Origin: an uncultured Bacilli bacterium
Lineage (GTDB): Bacteria; Bacillota_I; Bacilli_A; RF39; UBA660
Reading direction: 5' to 3'
Assembly (NCBI GenBank): GCA_934120715.1
Contig: CAKOUW010000006.1
Location: forward strand, 31,139-95,138
DNA: 64,000 bases
The notes under the pieces are model-generated. The model was not told the DNA's origin. It did no database searches and worked only from the letters and a program-made list of their open reading frames with translations. A program made the position numbers and the translations under genes. Positions 26,811 to 36,404 of the stretch are shown piece after piece. Within the stretch, counting starts at the first letter, position 1. Each line of letters starts with the position of its first letter.

Positions 26811-27890
26811 ATGGAATATATAATTATAGCACTATTAGTTTTAATCTTAATATTAGTAGTAGTATCACTATTAAAAAATATCAATGAAAGTAACATAACC
26901 GAACGACTTGGAAAATTAGAATTAAACATGGTAAAAGAACTAGATCAGTTTAAAGATGAGTTAAATAGAAACTTAAATAAAGATTTTACTTCTTTAAATG
27001 AGCAATTAGAAAAAAGATTAATCGCTATAAATGAAAAGGTTAATGAACGTCTTGATCAAAACTTTGATAAGACTAACAAGACTTTTATGAATGTCATTGA
27101 AAGATTATCTAAAATAGATGAAGCCCAAAAAAAGATTGAAACATTATCAACTGATATTGTCAGTCTTCAAAGTATTTTAACCGATAAAAAGGCTAGAGGT
27201 ATATTTGGCGAAGTTAATTTAAATCACATTCTAACAAGTGTCTTTGGCGCTAAAAACGATAATATATATAGACTACAATATACTCTAAGTACAGGTGTAA
27301 TCGCTGACTCTATAGTCTTTGCTCCAGATCCTTTAGGAAGAATTGTCATAGACTCTAAATTTCCACTAGAACATTATCAGCTTATGGTCGATAAAGATAC
27401 ACCAAAAGAAATGCGTCCAACCTATGAAAAAATGTTCAAACAGGACATGAAAAAACATATAGATGCAATTAGCAGTAAATATATAATTCCTCCAGAAACA
27501 GCTGATCAAGCAATTCTATTCTTACCAGCCGAGGCCATATTTGCTGAAGTAAATGCTTATCATCAAGATATTATCGATTACGCTTATAAAAAAAGAGTTT
27601 GGATAACAAGTCCAACAACCCTAATATCTACACTAACTGTTATTGAAATGATTATTAAGAATATTGAACGTGATAAATATACATCAATAATCCATGAGGA
27701 ATTAAATAAACTAGGATTAGAATTTGCAAGATATAGAGAAAGATGGGATAAATTATCTAGAAGCATTCAAACAGTTAATAAGGATATTGAAAATGTTTCT
27801 ATAACTACTGACAAAATAACTAAGAAATTTGAAAGCATAAATAAAGTAGAAATAGCTAAATTAGATTATAACGATCTAACAGATGAATAA
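26811..27890 (+). CDS. rmuC: DNA recombination protein RmuC
   Basis: 359 residues. An N-terminal membrane helix (about 2-22) and a coiled-coil region (about 25-120) are followed by the RmuC nuclease-like domain. That domain contains KARGIFGEVNLNHIL, PDPLGRIVIDSKFPLE and ILFLPAEAIFAEV. RmuC limits inverted-repeat recombination and has a PD-(D/E)XK-like fold. Length and motif order are normal. RBS AGGAG at the end of the preceding gene implies co-transcription. Confidence 0.92.
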   Translation: MEYIIIALLVLILILVVVSLLKNINESNITERLGKLELNMVKELDQFKDELNRNLNKDFTSLNEQLEKRLIAINEKVNERLDQNFDKTNKTFMNVIERLSKIDEAQKKIETLSTDIVSLQSILTDKKARGIFGEVNLNHILTSVFGAKNDNIYRLQYTLSTGVIADSIVFAPDPLGRIVIDSKFPLEHYQLMVDKDTPKEMRPTYEKMFKQDMKKHIDAISSKYIIPPETADQAILFLPAEAIFAEVNAYHQDIIDYAYKKRVWITSPTTLISTLTVIEMIIKNIERDKYTSIIHEELNKLGLEFARYRERWDKLSRSIQTVNKDIENVSITTDKITKKFESINKVEIAKLDYNDLTDE

Positions 27891-27893
27891 TAT

Positions 27894-27917
27894 AAGTACA
27901 AATATTGTACTTTTTTT
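27894..27917 (+). terminator. Rho-independent terminator after rmuC
   Basis: Stem AAGTACAA/TTGTACTT (8 bp) with loop ATA and a T run. Confidence 0.88.
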
Positions 27918-27964
27918 GTGCCCTCTAAAGTCCTAAAGTATAAAATAACATCATAAATTTAATT

Positions 27965-28171
27965 ATGATAACAAGATTATTTATAATGTTAATTGGATAT
28001 ATACTAATGGTAACAGGATTAACTTATATAATAATATATTTTAATTTATTTACTTTTGGATATACTATTAAAGAATATTTAATATTCATTTTAAAAAGCT
28101 TTGAATGCAATATTTTTATAATAGGCTTTTTAATTAATACAATAATAATTTTTACATGGAAGGGGAAATAA
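27965..28171 (+). CDS. Small two-helix membrane protein
   Basis: 68 residues, almost entirely hydrophobic, with two membrane helices (about 4-28 and 37-63) and a basic end WKGK. It stops two bases before the next gene, so the two are likely co-translated. RBS is poor (AATTATG context). No family recognised; it resembles short hypothetical membrane proteins of low-GC Bacillota. Confidence 0.5.
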   Translation: MITRLFIMLIGYILMVTGLTYIIIYFNLFTFGYTIKEYLIFILKSFECNIFIIGFLINTIIIFTWKGK

Positions 28172-28172
28172 A

Positions 28173-28817
28173 ATGACTTATATTTACGATGTATTATTAA
28201 ATTTCACAGACGACTATAATAGAATAGAGTTTTTTGAATGGCAAGAAAATGATTGCTATGAACATATAAAAAAGATACCATTATTTAAAATATCTTCTAG
28301 TGATATGATAAACCTTTGTCAAAACAAAATAAAACTAGCCAAAGAGTTTATTGAAAATATTAAAGGAAAAACTATATCTTATAAAAATAAAAAAGATATT
28401 AAATATGCTTCATTATTTACAGATCAAAATAAAGTAATTGCTTTAGAATTTGATAGTAAAGGTCAAACCATTAGCCATAGCTCACTATTAATTGATGAAG
28501 AAGAAGATATTGCTGAAGAAAGTATAGATGAAGAAATAACTAATTTAAAATATGAAAATATTTATACGTATAAGGTTGATGATTTTTTGACAAGAAAGGA
28601 GTCAAAAAGGAAAAAATTTCTCCTTCAAGAATTATCCATGCTCCATAAAGAAAATGATCTAGATAAATTCAATTACCTATATGAAGAAATATTTGCTAAA
28701 GATAATTTATCATTTGATAATAGATATAAAAAGATTATTAGTGATTTAGAAAACAATTATAATCCTAAATACAATGAATTATATAACATCGTATGTCTAT
28801 CCTATAAAAATACATAA
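28173..28817 (+). CDS. DUF3603 (YjbA-like) protein
   Basis: 214 residues, soluble. The start (YIYDVLLNFTDDYNRIEFFEW followed by IKKIPLFKI) matches the DUF3603 family typified by Bacillus YjbA, where DVWVNF, FHEWR and DQVPLLKV occur at the same places. The function of the family is unknown to me. RBS AAGGGGAAA precedes the ATG. Confidence 0.7.
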   Translation: MTYIYDVLLNFTDDYNRIEFFEWQENDCYEHIKKIPLFKISSSDMINLCQNKIKLAKEFIENIKGKTISYKNKKDIKYASLFTDQNKVIALEFDSKGQTISHSSLLIDEEEDIAEESIDEEITNLKYENIYTYKVDDFLTRKESKRKKFLLQELSMLHKENDLDKFNYLYEEIFAKDNLSFDNRYKKIISDLENNYNPKYNELYNIVCLSYKNT

Positions 28818-28919
28818 TTACAATAACTTTACACTATTAATATAAATTACTATTTATTATATTTAAATAAGATGATAAAATAGCTATGGTAAATATAAAA
28901 TAGAAAAGAGGTAATTTAT

Positions 28920-30500
28920 ATTAAAAACATAACAGTAAATAGTTTAAAAAAACTAACTAGTACTATTTTAATTTTAGTACTAACGCTTCTACCATTTATT
29001 AATTTATTAAATGTTAAGGCAGAAGCTACTCAAATTACGGTTGATACTAACACTGCTAAAAGTGATGATCCGAATAGTAAAAAGGTAACTAATACAACAA
29101 AATTGACAGTTACCGATGCAAGTAGCGATTCATTTAAGGCTTATAAAGTTTTAGACATATATTACAATGAAACAAGTAACCAAATGTCATATGATTTTAC
29201 AAGTACCTTTACAGGATTCAAGGCAAGTAGTTATGCAACAACTACTACCAAAGACTTTTCTACTTTAACAATTAGTGATTATCTTGCTTATGGAGAAGAA
29301 GGTGCAAACCAAACTGAATTTAATTTACTTGCGGCTCAATTTGCTAAATATGTTAAGAAGAATAATATAGCTGGTCTTGACTTAGCATACCAAAGTGAAA
29401 CAGCAGCTCAAATAGAAAGCATCGAAGTTGGAGCTTACTTACTACTATCAACTACTAATAACCCATTTATAGATAAAGAGGGAGACCAAATTGTTAATAC
29501 ATATGGCGCATTAATTGCTAATGTGGTATTTAATGTAGAAAGTGATGGTTGGCATTTAAATGAACGTAGCATAGGAGCAAAGTTAGACGAAAATGACATT
29601 CTTTCAAGAATACTAAATTGCAGTGCCTCAAACATAATTCAAGAATATGATAATGCTGATGAAGTAAACACATTCTATAAAAACAAGGACTACACATACT
29701 TGCTAGACATTGCTGCGCCAAGTGATTATGTAACAGACACTTCATCATATAAGGTAACGATAACTTTCCCAGAAGGAATTGACTATAATGGTATATATAC
29801 TGCGATCCTCAAAGACAATTATTCATTATATCCTGTTTCTAATAATAAACTATACTATGATAACAATATAGTTGCCGATATTACAACAGAAGGAAAAGTC
29901 ATAACTATAACATCACCAACTGAAGAGTTTAGATGGGGATTTCACTTAGTAGTAGGTGTTAAACTAAGCGATACCCCAGTACTAGGAGAAGCAGGTAATA
30001 CTATAAAGGCTGAAGCAACATATATAACTGATCCATATTCAGATCCAATTGGTACAACAACTCTAACAGATGAAAATAAAGTTATCACTTATGGACTTCA
30101 AATAACAAATAAGGATGCATCTAGTGATGCCAATCTATCAGGCGGAGTATTTGGATTATATACTGATAGTACCTGTAGTGATAGTAGTAAAATAGGTGAG
30201 GTTACAGTAACAGATGGTGTAGTGAAATTTGCAGGTGTTACTAATGGTGACTTATATGTTAAACAAATAACAGCTCCAAGTGGTTATAAATTATCTACTG
30301 ATGTTGCCCATATAACGATCGATACAGCATCACTAACTTCTGAAGGATACTATCCATTAGAAGTAAAAAATGCTAAACAAGGCTTTCTTCCATCAACAGG
30401 TGGCCTTGGTACCATACTATATACTACTTTCGGATTGCTAGTAATAGTGTTAGGTTCTCTTGCATTTATATCATATAGAAAAAAAGCTCAATCTAACTAA
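28920..30500 (+). CDS. LPSTG-anchored isopeptide-type pilin/surface protein, apparent AUU start
   Basis: The longest frame with an ordinary start begins at TTG 29103, but the same frame is open upstream and encodes a full signal peptide from ATT 28920 (KNITVNSLKKLT, then a hydrophobic core, then VKAEA). AGAGGT lies 7 bases before that ATT and no ATG/GTG/TTG fits. The mature chain has an N-terminal pilin D1-like domain, a second domain and a SpaA/Cna-B-like domain (GVFGLYTDS, YVKQITAPSGYKL). It ends with LPSTG, a membrane helix and RKKAQSN. A sortase would couple it to the wall or polymerise it. Confidence 0.8.
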   Translation: MKNITVNSLKKLTSTILILVLTLLPFINLLNVKAEATQITVDTNTAKSDDPNSKKVTNTTKLTVTDASSDSFKAYKVLDIYYNETSNQMSYDFTSTFTGFKASSYATTTTKDFSTLTISDYLAYGEEGANQTEFNLLAAQFAKYVKKNNIAGLDLAYQSETAAQIESIEVGAYLLLSTTNNPFIDKEGDQIVNTYGALIANVVFNVESDGWHLNERSIGAKLDENDILSRILNCSASNIIQEYDNADEVNTFYKNKDYTYLLDIAAPSDYVTDTSSYKVTITFPEGIDYNGIYTAILKDNYSLYPVSNNKLYYDNNIVADITTEGKVITITSPTEEFRWGFHLVVGVKLSDTPVLGEAGNTIKAEATYITDPYSDPIGTTTLTDENKVITYGLQITNKDASSDANLSGGVFGLYTDSTCSDSSKIGEVTVTDGVVKFAGVTNGDLYVKQITAPSGYKLSTDVAHITIDTASLTSEGYYPLEVKNAKQGFLPSTGGLGTILYTTFGLLVIVLGSLAFISYRKKAQSN

Positions 30501-30506
30501 CATAAG

Positions 30507-30539
30507 ACTTACTATACACTTTATATAGTAAGTTTTTTC
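30507..30539 (+). terminator. Rho-independent terminator after LPSTG pilin
   Basis: 10-bp stem ACTTACTATA/TATAGTAAGT, 7-base loop, then TTTTT. Confidence 0.88.
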
Positions 30540-30571
30540 TATTCTTATTAAATTAAAAAATTATAAAAAGG

Positions 30572-30600
30572 TTGTCTTAAAAGCAAAACTAAGATATAAT
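30572..30600 (+). promoter_or_regulatory. Sigma-A promoter of tig
   Basis: TTGTCT at 30572-30577, 17-base spacer, perfect TATAAT at 30595-30600. It sits 22 bases upstream of the trigger factor start. Confidence 0.7.
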
Positions 30601-30622
30601 ATAAGCTGTTGGAGGGATATAA

Positions 30623-31942
30623 ATGGCAAAAAAAGAAGTAAAAGAAAAAGAAATTGAAAAAAAAGAAACAGAAACAAAGGAAAAAGCAAAAGCTAATATC
30701 CATGAAATAGAAGTAAAAATTGACGGTGATGATTGGAAAAACGCTATTGATAAAGCATTTAAAAAGGCCCAAAAAACTGTAAAAGTAGATGGATTCCGTC
30801 CGGGAAAAGTGCCAAGAGATGTTTTTGAAAAACGTTTCGGAAAAGAATCATTATATAAAGATGCAGCAGATGAGGCAATACAATTAGCCTATTTAAAAGC
30901 ATTAAAGGATTCAGAATTAATACCAGTTGTAAAACCAGAAGTAGGATTAAAATCACTAACTGAAGAAGCTGCAGAATTCATTTTTAGAATCATAACAAAA
31001 CCTGAACTAAAAATAAAGAAATATAAAGGCTTAAACGTACAACCAGAAAAATGCGAAGTAACAGAAGAAGAAATCAATCACGAACTACATCATTTATTAG
31101 AAAAATATGTAGAACTAGAGATAAAAGATGAAGGCAAAGTTGAAAATGGTAATGTCGCTATTATCGATTTTGAAGGTTTCAAAGATGGTGTTCCATTTGA
31201 AGGTGGAAAAGGTGAAAACTATTCACTAGAAATAGGATCACATACTTTCATTCCTGGCTTTGAAGAACAAATTATTGGTATGTCAAAAGGTGAAGAAAAA
31301 GACTTAGACATTACTTTCCCTGAAGATTATGGTGCTAAAGAATTAGCTGGAGCTAAAGTAGTATTCAAAGTAAAGGTTAATGAAATTAAAGAGAAAAAAG
31401 AACGCGAATTAGATGAAGAATTCTTTGAAGACCTTGCTATGGAAGGCGTAAACTCCGAAGAAACATTAAAAGAAGAAATTAAAAAATCAATTGAATCTCA
31501 CAAAAAAACTGATGCAGAAAATAAATATATTGATAAGCTATTAGAAGAAATAGCAAAGAATGTAGAAGTAGACATTCCTGAAGAAATGGTTAGCGAAGAA
31601 GTTGATAGATTACTTGAAAGATTCGAAGAAAACATGAAGATGCAAGGTATTTCACTAGACTTATACTATAAGTTTACTAATTCAACTGAAAAAGATCTAA
31701 AAGCTCAACTAGAAAAAGAAGCTTACTCTAATGTTTTATATAGATTAATGTTAGAAGAAATCATGAATTTAGAAAAAGTAGAAGTAAGTGAAGAAGAAGC
31801 TAAGAAAGAATTAAAAGAACTATCTGAGAAATATAAAATGACTGAAGAAGAACTTCAGAAAGAAATTGGTGGTCTAGACATGATTCAATATGATCTAGAA
31901 ATGAGAAAGACAATCGAATTATTAAAAGAGCTAAACAAATAA
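30623..31942 (+). CDS. tig: Trigger factor (ribosome-bound chaperone, peptidyl-prolyl isomerase)
   Basis: 439 residues. The ribosome-docking signature GFRPGKVPRDVFEKRFG lies near residues 56-72, followed by the FKBP-type domain (about 170-255; IDFEGFKDGVPFEGG, FIPGFEEQIIGM) and the helical C-terminal arms. It binds nascent chains at the ribosome exit. The first 25 or so residues are an unusual Lys/Glu-rich extension ahead of the normal trigger factor start. RBS GGAGGG. Followed by lon, as in many Bacillota where clpX lies between them. Confidence 0.95.
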   Translation: MAKKEVKEKEIEKKETETKEKAKANIHEIEVKIDGDDWKNAIDKAFKKAQKTVKVDGFRPGKVPRDVFEKRFGKESLYKDAADEAIQLAYLKALKDSELIPVVKPEVGLKSLTEEAAEFIFRIITKPELKIKKYKGLNVQPEKCEVTEEEINHELHHLLEKYVELEIKDEGKVENGNVAIIDFEGFKDGVPFEGGKGENYSLEIGSHTFIPGFEEQIIGMSKGEEKDLDITFPEDYGAKELAGAKVVFKVKVNEIKEKKERELDEEFFEDLAMEGVNSEETLKEEIKKSIESHKKTDAENKYIDKLLEEIAKNVEVDIPEEMVSEEVDRLLERFEENMKMQGISLDLYYKFTNSTEKDLKAQLEKEAYSNVLYRLMLEEIMNLEKVEVSEEEAKKELKELSEKYKMTEEELQKEIGGLDMIQYDLEMRKTIELLKELNK

Positions 31943-31954
31943 GGCTCTTTTTTT
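31925..31954 (+). terminator. Rho-independent terminator after tig
   Basis: Stem AAAGAGC/GCTCTTT with a 12-base loop that contains the stop codon, followed by T run. Confidence 0.8.
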
Positions 31955-31973
31955 AATTTTCTACTAAATTCAA

Positions 31974-32002
31974 TTGAAAAAAAAGTCTATTTAATTTATA
32001 AT
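31974..32002 (+). promoter_or_regulatory. Sigma-A promoter of lon
   Basis: TTGAAA at 31974-31979, 17-base spacer, TATAAT at 31997-32002. Confidence 0.7.
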
Positions 32003-32037
32003 AAAAAGCAATATGAAAAATTAACAGGTGATTGTCC

Positions 32038-34359
32038 GTGAAAAAAGAAAAAACAATTGTTTTAGTAATAGATGACATGGTTATTTTTCCAAATAATGAA
32101 GTAAGAATAGAGTATGATAACATCTTTGATAAAAACTTTGTTGATATATTGGAAAATACTGAAGATGAAAATATTTTAATAGTAAATCCATTAGATGAAG
32201 ATTTTAAATCTAATGTTACATCATTACCCGGAATTGGAATTCTTGGAAATATAAAATTAAAAATAAATGTTCCCAACAATAAGACTCGTGTTGTTATAGA
32301 AGGACTAAAAAGAGTTAAAATATTTAATTATTTAAATGAAGACAAATACTATAAAGCTGACTATGAAGAAATAGAACAAATATCAAGCGAAGATGAACAA
32401 ACATATTCATCAATACTAACTAAATATTTAAATAATTATATTGATAAAATACCTCACATGGGTAATGCTATTGTAAGTCAACTAAATAAAGTAAATAACC
32501 TAAGTGACTTAACCGATTTAATTACTAGTTTTATTTCACTAGATTATAATCGAAAGAAGAAATATATTGAAATAATTGACCCAGTTAAAAGAGCCAAGCT
32601 ATTAATAGAAGATATGAAAGAAGATCTAAAAATAGCTGAAATTGAGCAGAGAATAGAAATAGATATTGAAAAGCAGTTAAGTGATAATCAAAAAGAATAT
32701 TTTATAAGAGAAAAAATTAAAGCTCTTCAGAAAGAATTGGGCGAAAAGAATACTAAAGAAGACGAAATATTAAGAATTAAAAAGAAATTTTCTAAATTAA
32801 AATGCAACTCTAAAATAAAGGACAGAATTAAAAGAGAAATATCTAGATATGAAGCTCTAAATTCAAATTCACCAGAACTTGGTATAATAAGAGATTATCT
32901 TGACTGGCTATTAAATCTACCATGGGAAGTATTAACTAAAGATAACAGTGATTTAAGTAAAGTAAAAAATATTTTAGATACATCACACTATGGTTTGGAA
33001 AAAGTAAAAAATCGTATTCTAGAATATCTTGCAGTTAAACAAAATACAAATAATTCTAAAAGTCCTATTATTTGTTTAGTTGGTCCACCAGGCGTTGGTA
33101 AAACTTCACTAGCTTTAAGTATAGCCAAAAGTCTAAACCGTAAAGTAGCTAAAATAAGTGTTGGTGGCATAAATGATGAGGCCGAAATAATTGGACATAG
33201 ACGTACTTACATCGGCGCAAGTCCAGGACGCATAATCCAAGGAATTAGAAAAGCCGGCAGCAAAAACCCTGTTTTTATCATTGACGAGATAGATAAGATG
33301 ACTAAAGATATAAAAGGCGATCCAGCTAGTGCCTTATTAGAAGTCCTAGACAAGGAACAAAATGATAAATTTTCTGATCACTATATAGAAGAAGAATTTG
33401 ACTTATCAAAAGTAATGTTTATCGCAACAGCCAACTATATTGAACAAATTCCATATGAATTAAAAGATCGACTAGAGATAATTAATCTTTCTAGTTACAC
33501 TGAATATGAAAAATTCTATATCGCTAAAACACACCTAGTTCCCCAAAAAATGGAGGAACATGGTCTCACACCGCTACAAGTTCAAGTAACAGATGAAGCT
33601 ATAATGTCATTAATAAGAAATTATACTCGTGAAGCTGGTGTCAGAGAATTAGAAAGAATGCTTGAAGCAACTTTAAGAAAGATAGTTAAATCAATTCTTC
33701 TAGACAAAAACCTTGCCTTTTACAAAGTTGATGAAAAAATGCTTGAAAAGCTTCTGGGAAAGCCAAAATATTCTTACACCAAAAGCTTAGAAAAAATGGA
33801 ACCCGGTGTAGTAAATGGCTTGGCCTATACCGTTTTTGGTGGAGACGTTCTTCAAGTGGAAGCAACATATTATAAAGGAAAGGGCAATCTAGTTTTAACA
33901 GGATCTCTAGGAGAAGTAATGGAAGAGTCATGTCAAATAGCTCTTAGTTATATAAAAGCTAATACTCAAAAATTTGGAATTGATGACAAAATCTTAAATG
34001 AAAATGATATTCACATTCACTTTCCAGAAGGTGCTGTAGAAAAAGATGGCCCTTCAGCTGGCATAACCATTACAACAACATTAATAAGCCTTTTTACCAA
34101 TAAGAAAGTTTCTAAAGATCTAGCTATGACAGGAGAAATAACACTTCGTGGCAGAGTCTTACCAATAGGAGGACTAAAAGAAAAGGCTATAGGTGCCAGT
34201 AGAAGTAATATTAAAACAATTATTTTACCATTGGAAAATAAAAAAGATTTAGATGAAATACCCAAAGAAATAGTTAAAAGTATTAACTTCATCTTTGTAG
34301 AAAATTACATTGATGTTTATAATGAGCTATTTAAAACCAAGAAATTAATAACAGCATAA
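32038..34359 (+). CDS. lon: ATP-dependent protease Lon (LonA type)
   Basis: 773 residues. N-terminal substrate-binding domain, coiled-coil region, AAA+ module with Walker A GPPGVGKT (about residue 349) and Walker B VFIIDEIDKM, then the Ser-Lys protease domain with DGPSAG (Ser about 672) and GGLKEK (Lys about 714). It degrades damaged and regulatory proteins in the cytoplasm. I prefer GTG 32038 to TTG 32032 because AGGTG lies 7 bases upstream of the GTG. Complete, with all catalytic residues. Confidence 0.95.
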   Translation: MKKEKTIVLVIDDMVIFPNNEVRIEYDNIFDKNFVDILENTEDENILIVNPLDEDFKSNVTSLPGIGILGNIKLKINVPNNKTRVVIEGLKRVKIFNYLNEDKYYKADYEEIEQISSEDEQTYSSILTKYLNNYIDKIPHMGNAIVSQLNKVNNLSDLTDLITSFISLDYNRKKKYIEIIDPVKRAKLLIEDMKEDLKIAEIEQRIEIDIEKQLSDNQKEYFIREKIKALQKELGEKNTKEDEILRIKKKFSKLKCNSKIKDRIKREISRYEALNSNSPELGIIRDYLDWLLNLPWEVLTKDNSDLSKVKNILDTSHYGLEKVKNRILEYLAVKQNTNNSKSPIICLVGPPGVGKTSLALSIAKSLNRKVAKISVGGINDEAEIIGHRRTYIGASPGRIIQGIRKAGSKNPVFIIDEIDKMTKDIKGDPASALLEVLDKEQNDKFSDHYIEEEFDLSKVMFIATANYIEQIPYELKDRLEIINLSSYTEYEKFYIAKTHLVPQKMEEHGLTPLQVQVTDEAIMSLIRNYTREAGVRELERMLEATLRKIVKSILLDKNLAFYKVDEKMLEKLLGKPKYSYTKSLEKMEPGVVNGLAYTVFGGDVLQVEATYYKGKGNLVLTGSLGEVMEESCQIALSYIKANTQKFGIDDKILNENDIHIHFPEGAVEKDGPSAGITITTTLISLFTNKKVSKDLAMTGEITLRGRVLPIGGLKEKAIGASRSNIKTIILPLENKKDLDEIPKEIVKSINFIFVENYIDVYNELFKTKKLITA

Positions 34360-34360
34360 T

Positions 34361-34398
34361 AAAAAGAAGAGTAATAAGAATAACAACTCTTCTTTTTT
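34361..34398 (+). terminator. Rho-independent terminator after lon
   Basis: Stem AAAAAGAAGAGT/ACTCTTCTTTTT (12 bp) with a 13-base loop. Confidence 0.85.
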
Positions 34399-34421
34399 CA
34401 TATTATGATTTAGGAGGTTAT

Positions 34422-35171
34422 ATGAAAAAAATAATATCTTTTGAAAAAAAATTAGATTTTAATTCTATGATAGGAGAAGTAAGCGCTATTTCTCTTGATC
34501 ACACTTTAAAATTCACAAGTGACAATTCTATTGAAGGAGAATTTCTTATTAGCGGTAAATATAAGCTGACAGAAGCATCAATATTAGAAGAAGATTTTAA
34601 CTACAATTTACCAGTAGATATTTTATTAAATGAAAAACTAGAACTTGAAACAGCTAAAATAGACATTGATGACTTCTACTATGAAATAGAAAATGATTCA
34701 ACTCTTGTTTGCCATGTTGATGTAAAAGTAGAAGGCGTAGAAAAAATTGAAGAAGAAAAAGAAGAAATCCAGGCAAACGTCAGTATTATAAACGAACCAG
34801 AAAAAGAAATTCCTGTAATTAATACAGATGATAGTCCAAGAGAATGTGATGGTGAACCAGAAGAAAAAGAAATAAGCGATACAAAAATAGATATGAAAAG
34901 AGATGATAACATGGAAGATACTCAAATAGAAGTAGAAGAAGAGCAAAAACAAGATAATCAGTCAGAAGAAGCTGTCGGTTCTTTATTTTCTTCATTTAAA
35001 GAAAGCGATGAAACATTTTCATCATATTCAGTGTATATAATAAGAGAAAATGAAACTGTTCAGTCACTTATAGAAAAATATAAAACAACAAAAGAAGAAT
35101 TAGAAAACTATAATGACTTATCAAACATAACAATAGGCTCAAAAATAATAATTCCAACAGCCAATGAATAG
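34422..35171 (+). CDS. spoVID: SpoVID-like spore morphogenetic protein with C-terminal LysM
   Basis: 249 residues: an N-terminal beta-rich domain of the SpoVID/SPOCS type (about 1-105), a long acidic Glu-rich linker (about 105-195) and a C-terminal LysM domain (about 203-247; RENETVQSLIEKYKTTKEEL). In Bacillus, SpoVID coats the forespore and its LysM binds lipid II or cortex precursors. It overlaps the next gene by 8 bases, and that gene is a ysxE homologue, as in the Bacillus spoVID-ysxE pair. RBS AGGAGG. It is shorter than Bacillus SpoVID because of a reduced linker. Confidence 0.78.
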   Translation: MKKIISFEKKLDFNSMIGEVSAISLDHTLKFTSDNSIEGEFLISGKYKLTEASILEEDFNYNLPVDILLNEKLELETAKIDIDDFYYEIENDSTLVCHVDVKVEGVEKIEEEKEEIQANVSIINEPEKEIPVINTDDSPRECDGEPEEKEISDTKIDMKRDDNMEDTQIEVEEEQKQDNQSEEAVGSLFSSFKESDETFSSYSVYIIRENETVQSLIEKYKTTKEELENYNDLSNITIGSKIIIPTANE

Positions 35172-36057
35172 TACAGAATCTAAAAAAAGTCTAATATCAT
35201 ATAAAAGAAATACCAAAATAGTAAATAATAAGAATGGGACATATGTTGTAAAAGTAAAAAAAAGCAACAGTGAAAAAATTTTTGACTATCTATCAGGCCG
35301 TAAATTTAATAATTATTTGCCAGTAATTGAAAATAATGGAAGCTATGAAGTCTATCCATATATCACAGAAAAAGAAATAACTAAAGAAGATAAAGCTATT
35401 GATTTAGCCTACACATTGAGTCTACTTCACACTAAAACTACTACCTATCAGAATATTGATTTAGATAAAGTTAAAGAAATATATGAAGAAAGTATCAATC
35501 AACTAAATTATTTAAACTCATATTATCATGATCTTCAAGATTATATAGAATCAAAACAATATATGGCCCCTGGAGAATATCTTTTGATCAGAAATGTTAG
35601 TAGAATATATATGCTTTTAGAATTTTCAAGACAAATGTTGGAAAAATGGTATGATGAAAAGCAAAAATTAAAAAAAGAACGCAATGTCTTTCTACATAAT
35701 AATATTACCCTAGATCACTTCTTAGAAAATGATAATGCTTATTTTATAAATTGGTCCAAGTCACATAGAGGTATTGTTGTATATGATTTTCTAAATTTTT
35801 ATCAAAATGAACATAAAAACCTAGAAATGTCATCACTATTTGAAATCTATCAAAGTAAATACAAATATACTAAAGATGAATACTTTTTATTCTTATCACT
35901 TTTATCTATACCACCCAAGGTAGAATTTATGAGATCAAATTACATAAATACTTTAAATGTCAATGACTTAATAAATTATATTGATGGCGTAGAAAAATTC
36001 ACTTTAAAAGAAAATGAAAAATATCAAAAAGCACATCAAGAAGAATTCAATAAGTAA
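35164..36057 (+). CDS. ysxE: YsxE/CotS-family kinase-like spore coat protein
   Basis: 297 residues with the fold of aminoglycoside-phosphotransferase-like CotS proteins: an N-lobe (YKRNTKIVNNKNGTYVVKVKK), then FLHNNITLDHFLENDNAYFINW, which corresponds to the catalytic loop and metal site. The usual HxD is degenerate (HNNITLDHF). The position right after spoVID with overlapping genes matches Bacillus ysxE. The enzymatic activity is unproven; the family is linked to spore coat assembly. Confidence 0.75.
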   Translation: MNSTESKKSLISYKRNTKIVNNKNGTYVVKVKKSNSEKIFDYLSGRKFNNYLPVIENNGSYEVYPYITEKEITKEDKAIDLAYTLSLLHTKTTTYQNIDLDKVKEIYEESINQLNYLNSYYHDLQDYIESKQYMAPGEYLLIRNVSRIYMLLEFSRQMLEKWYDEKQKLKKERNVFLHNNITLDHFLENDNAYFINWSKSHRGIVVYDFLNFYQNEHKNLEMSSLFEIYQSKYKYTKDEYFLFLSLLSIPPKVEFMRSNYINTLNVNDLINYIDGVEKFTLKENEKYQKAHQEEFNK

Positions 36058-36216
36058 AATAACAACATTTAATCTCGTCGTAATAAAAAGTAGTAATAAC
36101 AACTGATAGAAAAATACAATAAACACAACAACAACACCAACTAAGTAGAAAAGACTACTCCTTCTTTTTTGTTTGCAGGCATTACATCTACAGAAAAATG
36201 GATGCTTAATATGCAT
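36004..36216 (-). CDS. Possible small Cys-containing membrane protein
   Basis: 70 residues on the minus strand from ATG 36216, with AGGTGA five bases upstream. The start is MHIKHPFFCRCNACKQKRR, followed by two strongly hydrophobic stretches. It overlaps the 3' end of ysxE by about 54 bases. The Cys cluster plus membrane segments could be a small spore or membrane protein, but it may also be chance. Weak call. Confidence 0.3.
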   Translation of the reverse strand: MHIKHPFFCRCNACKQKRRSSLFYLVGVVVVFIVFFYQLLLLLFITTRLNVVILLIEFFLMCFLIFFIFF

Positions 36217-36225
36217 TACAATCAC

Positions 36226-36404
36226 CTATAATAATTTATGATATAGTCCCAAAAAAGTGCTATTACATTAAGCATAAGACTAAGTTTATAATGTATAAAC
36301 TACCTATATTTGTCAAAGAAGATAAGTAAACATCTCAATACTTGTAAAATAATAATATTAACCATATGTAATTATAAAGCTATAGTCACCAGATTATAGC
36401 CTTT
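36226..36404. other. AT-rich intergenic stretch between ysxE and a convergent membrane-protein gene
   Basis: The full gap from ysxE to the next certain gene is 36058-36404. Apart from the doubtful small minus-strand frame at 36004-36216, I see only an imperfect hairpin near 36378-36404 (GCTATA/TATAGC followed by CCTTTTT). No RNA gene is recognised. Confidence 0.4.
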
